This document shows, in pieces, positions 5,336 through 10,950 of a stretch of 10,950 nucleotides of DNA. The position numbers and the translations under genes are program-made. Under the pieces are notes generated by a model. The model ran no database searches, was not told the DNA's origin, and worked only from the letters and a program-made list of their open reading frames with translations. Origin of the DNA: CAYRTD01 sp964426915 (lineage in GTDB: Bacteria > Bacteroidota > Bacteroidia > Bacteroidales > GCA-2748055). The first letter of the stretch is position 1. Every line of letters begins with the position of its first letter. The stretch covers positions 1 to 10,950 of the forward strand of contig CAYRTD010000131.1 of NCBI GenBank assembly GCA_964426915.1, read 5' to 3'.

Positions 5336-8251
5336 ATGATAATGAAAAACAGGGCTTTTAAAAAATTCCATATACTCTCTTCCTCAATTCACCGGGTTTT
5401 CACAGCGACTATAGTTTTACTAATTATAAGCGTTTTTGATATTGGAGCACAGTTTTACGAATATGGTCAATCACCTCCCTCGCTGGAATGGAAAAAAATT
5501 GAGAGCGAACATTTTACCCTGATTTACCCTCAGGAAATACGGGATGATGCTGCGAAAGTACTTCTCATTCTCGAAAAGAATTATTCCCGGAACAGTCGGC
5601 AGCTGGAAAACAATCCCGAAAAAGTACCGGTGATTTTACACAATCATACGGTACGCTCCAATGGCTTTGTAGTGTGGGCACCCAAACGCATGGAATTTTT
5701 CATGCATCCCGATGTTGATCCTATATCTCAGGACTGGCTTACTCACCTTTCCCTTCACGAGTTCAGGCATGTGGTTCAGGTAGACAAAATGAATCAGGGA
5801 ATCACTAAAATATTGACTAACGTTCTGGGGGAACAGGGAATTGGACCCGCAGCCGCCATGGCTCCTTTCTGGTTTTATGAAGGAGACGCAATTTATGCAG
5901 AGACCAGCTTAAGCAATAGTGGACGGGGGCGGTCACCACGTTTCGAAATGAGGCTTAAGGCGCATTTACTGGAAGATGAAAAAACCTGGTCGTTCAGTAA
6001 ATCTTACCTGGGATCCTATAAAAACTATGTTCCTGATTATTATCAGTTCGGCTACCAGATGGTAAGCTATGCGAGAAAGGAATACGGTGAGGACTTCTGG
6101 ACCGGGGCACTTAATTTTACCGGAAGAAATATTTTCCTTATCGATCCTATGGCCATCTATCTTAAACGTCAAACCGGGAAAGCAAAAAAAGGCCTATATG
6201 ACAGGACCATGGATCATATAAAAAAACATTGGGAAGAGCAAAGGGAAAAAAGAGAAGTGATTAACTATGATCCGGTAAATAAGCAAAGAAAGCTCTATAC
6301 CTCTTACAATTTTCCACAGATTACAGAAGATAAATCCATTATTGCCATAAAAAGCAGCCTCGATATTCTCGACAGATTTGTAAACATTGACTCAACAGGC
6401 AGAGAGGAATTGCTTCATGTTCCGGGCCGGCTTTACTCGGGCAGGATATCCTATTCAAAAGGCCGCATTCTCTGGGATGAATACATCCCGGATGTGCGAT
6501 GGACGAATAAAAGCTTTTCCATTTTAAAAGAATACAATATCAAAACAGGAAAAGTCAGACGTTTATCGCATAAAAGCCGTTACTCCTCACCCGCATATTC
6601 TCCATCAGGTGATACTATTCTGACCATAGAGACCTCTCTTTCGAACGAATATAAGCTGGTTTTTCTTTCAGCAGCAGATGGAAGTGAACTGTCAAAAATC
6701 TCTTCCCCCGAAAACATTCAGATTTTGGATCCTTCCTGGATCCAGGGTAGTGACAGGATCGTGATGACCGGCATTGATGAGCAGGGAAAGCTCTTGCTTA
6801 TGTATGACCGGGGCAGAAATAGCTGGCAGGAATTATTCAGAACATCAGAGGTCAATATATCTCATCCCGTATCAGCAGGAGATTATATTGTTTTCAACGG
6901 AAGTTTTAATGGTCTGGACAACATTTTCGCTTATCACACCAGAAATGAAAAAATGTATGTCCTGACAAAATCACAATTCGGATCCTTTCAGCCGGATGTC
7001 TCCGAAGACCTTTCTTTACTGGCTTTTGCAGATTACGGAGCTAATGGCTATAATGTAATACTTTTACCCTTTAATGAGAACATTTTCCAGGATTTTGAGT
7101 CGAAACCCGTTACAGAGCAATCATTTTTCAACTATGGCGACAATACTTTCAGTCAGGAAGCTTTGACAGATACCCGGGACATTGAAGTTTCCGCTGAAGA
7201 AAAATACAGGGGACCCGGGAGACTCTTCAATTTTCACAGCTGGTCACCTTTTTATTTCGACTATACTGATCCTGACCTGGAGAACCCGTCCATAAATCCG
7301 GGAATTACCCTGCTTTCCCAAAACCTCTTGAGTACCGCCGTAACCAGTATTGGCTATGAATATTCCGGGGGAGACCATTTCCTTCACACTAAATTCACTT
7401 ATAAAGGATGGCTGCCTGTTCTGGATATATCACATAGCTATGGAGGCCCTCCCACTGTTGTCCAATATGAAGATTTTTCACAGCCGGAAAAGGTAATGAC
7501 GGCCTCAAGCCTGAGTATTTATAGTTACATTCCTCTTTCATTTTATCACGGCAAATGGATCAGCGGCTTACAGCCCTCTCTGAGATACAGATATTCCAAC
7601 GACTATTTCTATTACAGGGATGAAGAAAGCTATCTGAAAGGAATCAGCTACACAGAGCCGAGGCTTTATTTGTACAGTTATCAGCGCAGGGCTTACCGCG
7701 ATCTGCAACCCCGGTTCGGACTTATCATGGATCTAAAATCTATTGCAGCTCCTTTTGAAGACGAACAAAGAGGGGCTAATCATTCTCTGAAAACAAGCCT
7801 GTATTTTCCGGGAATTATAAGAGGACAAGGCCTGAAATTAAAAGCCGAATGGCAGAGACAAAAACCCGAACGATATCTTTTTGGTAATCTTCTAAACTTT
7901 GCCAGGGGATATGAGCCGTTGACCGCGACAGATTTGACGAAATACAGTCTTGATTACCTGTTTCCTCTGGCCTATCCGGATCTGACACTTGATGGGATCT
8001 TTTACCTGAAACGAATAAGGGGAAATCTCTTTGCAGATTACGTGTACGGAAGAGATATGCGAATACCGGCAGAAGAAGGAATAAAGCTGGAAACCGGGGA
8101 TTATACTTCGGCAGGAATAGAGCTGAATTTTGACTATCATTTGCTTCGCCTGATGATTCCATTTTCGACAGGAGTAAGGGCAAGTTATCTGGAAAATACT
8201 GGTGAATATAGCTTTGAATTCTTGTTTAATATTAATTTAAACAGGTTCTGA
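5336..8251 (+). CDS. exported HExxH metallopeptidase with beta-propeller and predicted C-terminal outer-membrane barrel
   Basis: This is a 971-aa envelope protein. The N-terminus has a basic stretch, a hydrophobic core (about 21-36) and a GAQ cleavage site (A38|Q39), so it is exported. Residues about 50-305 form a gluzincin-like (peptidase MA-type) domain. HEFRH at 141-145 gives two zinc ligands and the catalytic Glu, and WFYEGDAIYAE (179-189) supplies Glu182 as the probable third ligand. Residues about 320-590 have TolB/WD40-like repeat character, for example SPAYSPSGDTILTI (near 419) and FQPDVSEDLSLLAFAD (near 551). From about 655 to the end, alternating aromatic strands and a final Phe suggest an outer-membrane beta-barrel. 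The substrate is unknown. Start choice is open: ATG at 5336 or the second in-frame ATG at 5342 (MKNRAFKK), which gives a more usual signal peptide. It stands alone between two noncoding spacers. Confidence 0.8.
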   Translation: MIMKNRAFKKFHILSSSIHRVFTATIVLLIISVFDIGAQFYEYGQSPPSLEWKKIESEHFTLIYPQEIRDDAAKVLLILEKNYSRNSRQLENNPEKVPVILHNHTVRSNGFVVWAPKRMEFFMHPDVDPISQDWLTHLSLHEFRHVVQVDKMNQGITKILTNVLGEQGIGPAAAMAPFWFYEGDAIYAETSLSNSGRGRSPRFEMRLKAHLLEDEKTWSFSKSYLGSYKNYVPDYYQFGYQMVSYARKEYGEDFWTGALNFTGRNIFLIDPMAIYLKRQTGKAKKGLYDRTMDHIKKHWEEQREKREVINYDPVNKQRKLYTSYNFPQITEDKSIIAIKSSLDILDRFVNIDSTGREELLHVPGRLYSGRISYSKGRILWDEYIPDVRWTNKSFSILKEYNIKTGKVRRLSHKSRYSSPAYSPSGDTILTIETSLSNEYKLVFLSAADGSELSKISSPENIQILDPSWIQGSDRIVMTGIDEQGKLLLMYDRGRNSWQELFRTSEVNISHPVSAGDYIVFNGSFNGLDNIFAYHTRNEKMYVLTKSQFGSFQPDVSEDLSLLAFADYGANGYNVILLPFNENIFQDFESKPVTEQSFFNYGDNTFSQEALTDTRDIEVSAEEKYRGPGRLFNFHSWSPFYFDYTDPDLENPSINPGITLLSQNLLSTAVTSIGYEYSGGDHFLHTKFTYKGWLPVLDISHSYGGPPTVVQYEDFSQPEKVMTASSLSIYSYIPLSFYHGKWISGLQPSLRYRYSNDYFYYRDEESYLKGISYTEPRLYLYSYQRRAYRDLQPRFGLIMDLKSIAAPFEDEQRGANHSLKTSLYFPGIIRGQGLKLKAEWQRQKPERYLFGNLLNFARGYEPLTATDLTKYSLDYLFPLAYPDLTLDGIFYLKRIRGNLFADYVYGRDMRIPAEEGIKLETGDYTSAGIELNFDYHLLRLMIPFSTGVRASYLENTGEYSFEFLFNINLNRF

Positions 8252-8274
8252 AAAGAAAAACCAGTTTAGTTCTA

Positions 8275-8427
8275 CTTTGACAGATTCAGACTTTAACGAG
8301 ATTTTTATCCTTTTTACCACGACTCCTAAGCGGGAGTCGTATGGTGGGTATTGGACTGGTCATTAATTTGTTATGATTACATAAACATTCCGTAAAATTT
8401 TTTGTAATCAAATTTAATCTGTCAAAG
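8275..8427. repeat. 153-bp noncoding block bounded by 12-bp inverted repeats, with nested hairpins
   Basis: ctttgacagatt (8275-8286) and aatctgtcaaag (8416-8427) are perfect reverse complements. Inside them lie an 8-bp stem, acgactcc (8319-8326) / ggagtcgt (8333-8340), with a 6-nt loop, and a second 8-bp stem, tgattaca (8374-8381) / tgtaatca (8403-8410). There is no open frame and no obvious target-site duplication at the ends (ta on the left, ct on the right). It may be a miniature inverted-repeat element or a structured RNA / 3' UTR. Neither is shown. Confidence 0.6.
8319..8340. other. GC-rich hairpin in the spacer
   Basis: The 8-bp stem acgactcc/ggagtcgt has the loop taagcg. It can be lengthened by tacc pairing with ggta across a bulge. 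No T-run follows on either strand, so it is a weak candidate terminator for the metallopeptidase gene, 68 nt downstream of its stop. It may instead be a regulatory or element-borne structure. Confidence 0.5.
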
Positions 8428-8451
8428 CTGAGCTAATTTTTTGATTTTTTT

Positions 8452-8471
8452 TAAACTTACCCGCAAGTTTA
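8452..8471. promoter_or_regulatory. 7-bp inverted repeat upstream of the ECF sigma gene
   Basis: taaactt (8452-8458) and aagttta (8465-8471) flank acccgc. The palindrome lies about 170 bp before the sigma start, following T-rich sequence. It could be an operator or a small hairpin. Between here and 8640 I see no certain promoter. A partial direct repeat, acccggc/acccggt, lies near 8565-8579. Confidence 0.35.
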
Positions 8472-8640
8472 CACCGGTTTTTGTGTCGAATGAATAAAAC
8501 GTCTTTAATCTGGTAATTATCCGGTTAAGCCAGTGTATATAATTTCTGAAACAGATGCAGGTAAACCCGGCTACCCGGTATGACAGGCATTAAAGTTGTT
8601 TTAGATAAAACACAAAAGTTATAACAGCAGAAAATAATAC

Positions 8641-9222
8641 ATGACAGACAAGCAGTTAATAGATGGTATTCTGAACGGAGATCAGGCTTCTTTTAAAGAG
8701 ATGGTCGATAAATATCAGTCCCTGGTATTAAACAGCTGTAATAGTTTCCTTCATAACCGGGCAGACGCTGAGGATGTAACCCAGGAAGTATTTATTGAAG
8801 CATTTTTGTCTGTTTCAAAATTCAGGGGAAAGTCAGGCCTCTCTACCTGGCTTTACCGGATATCAGTAAATAAATCATTGAATTATATAAGGGACAATAA
8901 GAAAAGAAAGATCATTAGCAGTATCATGAATGTTTTTCAGGATGATGAAAAAAAAGAACTTCAGTTAGAAGACCCGGAGGCACAATACATTGAAGCTAAA
9001 GAAACGGAAAATGAAAAAATAGAGCTTTTGCATAAAAGCATCGAATCACTTCCTGAAAATCAAAAAATTGCGTTTACTCTGCACAATTTTGAAAACCTGT
9101 CCTACAAGCAAATATCAGAGATCATGGAACTCTCCCTTCCATCGGTTGAAGGTCTTATACACCGGGGGAAGCGTAATGTGCAAAAAAAAATACTGAAGTA
9201 TTATCAAAAAAAACAGGGCTAA
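8641..9222 (+). CDS. ECF-type RNA polymerase sigma factor (sigma-70 group 4)
   Basis: This 193-aa protein has the two-domain ECF layout. Sigma-2 spans about 5-90, with the region 2.2 core-binding helix ADAEDVTQEVFIEAF (41-55) and the promoter-melting part FRGKSGLSTWLYRISVNKSLNY (61-82). An acidic linker follows (about 100-125). Sigma-4 spans about 128-182, with ESLPENQKIAFTLHNFENLSY and the helix-turn-helix KQISEIMELSLPSVEGLIHRGK for the -35 element. It is the first gene of a four-gene set and is followed by its probable anti-sigma factor after 49 nt. Such genes often autoregulate, but the target promoter cannot be named from here. The 3' end has A9 and A8 runs that could provoke slippage or sequencing error. 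There is no Shine-Dalgarno sequence before the ATG. Confidence 0.95.
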   Translation: MTDKQLIDGILNGDQASFKEMVDKYQSLVLNSCNSFLHNRADAEDVTQEVFIEAFLSVSKFRGKSGLSTWLYRISVNKSLNYIRDNKKRKIISSIMNVFQDDEKKELQLEDPEAQYIEAKETENEKIELLHKSIESLPENQKIAFTLHNFENLSYKQISEIMELSLPSVEGLIHRGKRNVQKKILKYYQKKQG

Positions 9223-9238
9223 GCCAAAAGTTTTTGGC
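9223..9238 (+). other. small intercistronic hairpin after the sigma gene
   Basis: gccaaa and tttggc form a 6-bp stem with the loop agtt, beginning at the base after the sigma stop codon. It lies between the sigma and anti-sigma genes. It may be an attenuator or mRNA-stabilising structure that sets the sigma to anti-sigma ratio. No T-run follows, so full termination is unlikely. Confidence 0.4.
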
Positions 9239-9271
9239 AGAGGTCGTGTCTAACTACTAAAGACTTATAAA

Positions 9272-9727
9272 ATGAATTGTGAAGAGATAAGAAAAAACAT
9301 GCCACAGTATACTTCCGGAGATTTGAATTCCGAAGTATATACCCGGATAAAATCCCATCTGGAGGTATGTCCGGATTGTTCTCTCCTTCTCCATGAGATG
9401 GAATCCACCATGGAACTTATTAAGCGGAAAAAGAAACAGGAACCGAATCCTTTCCTTTATACCCGTATAAAAGAAAAACTTTCTGAGCAGGAGCTTCACA
9501 ATGCTCCGGCAAGGATTCCTGCGTACAAGAAAGCACTTCAGCCCATTATGATCTCTTTGCTTTTAACCGGCGCCCTTTTTTCCGGGATCAGAATTGGAAA
9601 TACTGTGCTCAGAACACAGGAAAATACAGTGACCTACAGTCAGGATACCGAATATTTTGTTAACGATATGGCACAGGAACCCCTTGAAGTATTCTTATTG
9701 AGTGATCCTGCTCAAACAAATAAATAA
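9272..9727 (+). CDS. zinc-finger anti-sigma factor, single membrane span
   Basis: This 151-aa protein is the probable inhibitor of the adjacent sigma factor. The cytoplasmic N-terminus has the ZAS motif H29-x3-C33-x2-C36 (SHLEVCPDC) with an additional Cys3 near the start, the standard zinc-binding arrangement of ECF anti-sigma domains. A basic linker (51-57, RKKKQ) and a helix follow, then one membrane span at about 90-107 (PIMISLLLTGALFSGIRI). Only about 44 residues lie beyond it, too few for a sensor domain. Signal perception must therefore come from a partner, and the next gene is the obvious candidate. The stop codon overlaps that gene's ATG by one base, indicating coupled translation. 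Confidence 0.9.
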   Translation: MNCEEIRKNMPQYTSGDLNSEVYTRIKSHLEVCPDCSLLLHEMESTMELIKRKKKQEPNPFLYTRIKEKLSEQELHNAPARIPAYKKALQPIMISLLLTGALFSGIRIGNTVLRTQENTVTYSQDTEYFVNDMAQEPLEVFLLSDPAQTNK

Positions 9728-10254
9728 TGATGAAAAGAAAACACTTTATATGGATAATAGGATTGCTCACGGTCATCAATCTTTCGGCCATTGGAACGAT
9801 TATTTATCACATAAAAACAGAGGATAAGGCAGAGGTTGAACAAACCTATCAGCAGCCAAATGATTCCAGAAGGCCCCAGGATCGTTTGGGAAGGTTTTTC
9901 CGGGAAGAGTTGGAATTAAGCATGGAGCAGCACCAGCAATTCAGGAGCCTAAGAAGAGATTTCCATATACAGGCCAATGAACTGACGTTTGAAATGCAGA
10001 TAAAGAGAAAAGAGATGATTACGGAGTTAGCCAAAGAAAAACCGGATATCCCCATGTTAAAAGACATTGCACGTAACATTGGGGACATGCACACGGAACT
10101 TAAAGAATTAACCATTGAATATTACCTGGGGATGAAAGAGATTTGCACCCCTGAGCAGGAAGAGAAGTTATATAAGCTCTTTGAAGTGATAATTAACCGG
10201 GATGGAAGCATGCCTATGCCGGGGAGATCAGGAAGACCCGGGAATACACGATAA
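9727..10254 (+). CDS. membrane-anchored periplasmic sensor of the CnrX/ZraP/CpxP type
   Basis: This 175-aa protein has an N-terminal basic stretch and a single hydrophobic segment (about 7-27, HFIWIIGLLTVINLSAIGTII) without a good cleavage site, so it is probably an anchor. A periplasmic alpha-helical hairpin follows (about 53-160), with two LTxxQ-like elements at the usual places: LSMEQ (64-68) and CTPEQ (140-144). This is the metal-resist / Spy-CpxP-ZraP architecture. Possible metal ligands are H69, H80, E85, M121, H122, M136 and C140, but I cannot assign a site. The tail (161-175) is Pro/Gly/Arg-rich. The ATG overlaps the anti-sigma stop (taATGATG), and the second ATG at 9730 is equally possible. 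Position and anchoring suggest it relays a periplasmic signal to the anti-sigma factor, as CnrX does with CnrY. A general chaperone role is the alternative. Confidence 0.78.
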   Translation: MMKRKHFIWIIGLLTVINLSAIGTIIYHIKTEDKAEVEQTYQQPNDSRRPQDRLGRFFREELELSMEQHQQFRSLRRDFHIQANELTFEMQIKRKEMITELAKEKPDIPMLKDIARNIGDMHTELKELTIEYYLGMKEICTPEQEEKLYKLFEVIINRDGSMPMPGRSGRPGNTR

Positions 10255-10311
10255 ATTTTCTCAAAATCAGTTAATCATAATTACTAATTTTTATTAATAA
10301 ACAGAAATAAA

Positions 10312-10824
10312 ATGAAACAGTTAAAGTTTAAGATCATTGGAATGCTATTTATAGCAACACTTCTGGGTTTAAATTCAAATCTTTTTGCCCAGAGAGGATA
10401 TGGCTACCAGGCCGGAAACAGAACTCAACAATTTAATAATCAGGAACGGGGGAATTTTTGTAATGCTATTCCAGACCTCACGGAAGATCAGCAAAAAAGT
10501 TTACAGGATTTCAGAACTGCGCATTTGAAGGAAATGCAGGAGGGACGCAACAAACTTGCAGAAAAAAGAGCCCGTTTACAAACACTTCGCACATCAGATA
10601 ATACGGACATGAGTGCGATTAATAAAACCATAGATGAGATGAGTGCGATACGGGCGGAAATGCAGAAAGAGCGGGAAAATCATTTCCAGGATGTTCGCAG
10701 CATCCTTACCGAAGAGCAAAGAGTGCATTTTGATTCCCGGAGAGGAAGAGGCGCAGGCTATGGAAAAGCTTATGGCAGAGGCCAGGGAAGAGGATTTGGC
10801 AGAGGCGGATGTGTCAGATATTAA
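10312..10824 (+). CDS. secreted Spy/CpxP-family protein with Gly/Arg-rich tail
   Basis: This 170-aa protein has a clear signal peptide: KQLKFK, hydrophobic 8-20, and the FAQ site A26|Q27. The mature protein has a helical, charged core with two LTxxQ motifs, LTEDQ (56-60) and LTEEQ (132-136), as in Spy and CpxP periplasmic chaperones. An Arg/Gly/Tyr-rich tail follows (143-170, SRRGRGAGYGKAYGRGQGRGFGRGG). Two cysteines remain in the mature protein, C50 and C167. Short cores with low-complexity tails of this type are common in this family, but the tail's role is unknown. It lies 57 nt after the anchored sensor gene and is probably part of the same transcript, or a target of the sigma factor. It may bind unfolded envelope proteins or metal, which cannot be decided from sequence. 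Confidence 0.82.
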   Translation: MKQLKFKIIGMLFIATLLGLNSNLFAQRGYGYQAGNRTQQFNNQERGNFCNAIPDLTEDQQKSLQDFRTAHLKEMQEGRNKLAEKRARLQTLRTSDNTDMSAINKTIDEMSAIRAEMQKERENHFQDVRSILTEEQRVHFDSRRGRGAGYGKAYGRGQGRGFGRGGCVRY

Positions 10825-10879
10825 AGGGATTAGTGAGGGTGTCTAAAGAAATTTTTAATTTTGGGTTACTTACAAATTG

Positions 10880-10950
10880 AAAGCACCCATCCGTTTGCCC
10901 CACCCAAACCCTGGGGGAGGGTTGGGTGGGGCAGAAAGGAGGAGTGCTTT
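10880..10950. repeat. long GC-rich palindrome at window end (possible REP-like element or terminator)
   Basis: tgccccacccaaaccct (10896-10912) pairs with agggttgggtggggca (10918-10933) over 16 bp with one bulged base and the loop ggggg. An outer pair, aaagcac (10880-10886) / gtgcttt (10944-10950), closes the structure. The intervening arms (ccatccgtt and gaaaggagga) are unpaired or weakly paired. The window stops at the outer repeat, so the full extent is unknown. It lies 55 nt after the last stop and could end the sigma operon transcript, but no T-run immediately follows the inner stem. Confidence 0.75.

Noticed and set aside
7815..8183. 122-aa minus-strand open frame inside the metallopeptidase
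   Set aside because: Antisense shadow of the barrel-coding region, with low-quality composition.
8319..8340. Intrinsic terminator for the metallopeptidase
   Set aside because: The stem is good but no T-run follows on the plus strand, so I list it only as a hairpin.
10643..10846. 67-aa frame overlapping the Spy-like gene
   Set aside because: Out-of-frame reading of the same charged, repetitive DNA. The Spy-like frame has the signal peptide and LTxxQ motifs.

Overview
The window looks like a chromosomal segment of a Bacteroidetes bacterium, perhaps a free-living Bacteroidales/Marinilabiliales-type lineage. Four things point there: Shine-Dalgarno-free start regions, a good match to the Bacteroidetes -7 promoter box (TAnnTTTG) ahead of the eIF1-like gene, the 'GAQ' type signal-peptide cleavage site, and protein families typical of the phylum (a DUF2723 membrane protein and an HExxH/propeller protein). 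Coding density is moderate. Most of the unusual content lies in the intergenic regions.

Left part (1-4433). A 399-bp leader holds an AT-rich hairpin, a possible -7 box and an array of about ten 16-bp tandem repeats. A short-chain polyprenyl diphosphate synthase (+) follows. It converges on a large DUF2723 / TMEM260-like polytopic membrane protein (-). The two genes end 17 bp apart and share a hairpin that overlaps both stop codons.

Middle part (4434-8251). A 405-bp divergent spacer carries two arrays of an 8-bp unit. They are inverted relative to each other, so each reads in the same direction towards the gene it precedes. The eIF1/SUI1 (YciH-like) gene follows, then a 971-aa exported protein that joins an HEFRH zinc-peptidase domain, a TolB/WD40-like propeller and a C-terminal region resembling an outer-membrane beta-barrel.

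Right part (8252-10950). A 389-bp spacer contains a 12-bp inverted repeat pair enclosing two further hairpins, then another small palindrome. Next comes a compact cell-envelope signalling operon: ECF sigma factor, zinc-finger (HxxxCxxC) single-span anti-sigma factor, a membrane-anchored CnrX/ZraP/CpxP-like sensor (start overlapping the previous stop), and a secreted Spy/CpxP-like protein with a Gly/Arg-rich tail. The order suggests that the periplasmic sensor acts through the anti-sigma factor on the sigma factor, as in Cnr-type metal or envelope-stress circuits. This is inference, and no efflux pump lies in the window. The window ends inside a long GC-rich palindrome that may be a dispersed intergenic repeat or a terminator.

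I see no tRNA, rRNA, CRISPR array, transposase or phage gene. The best candidates for something undescribed are the promoter-proximal 8-bp and 16-bp arrays and the Cnr-like four-gene module.
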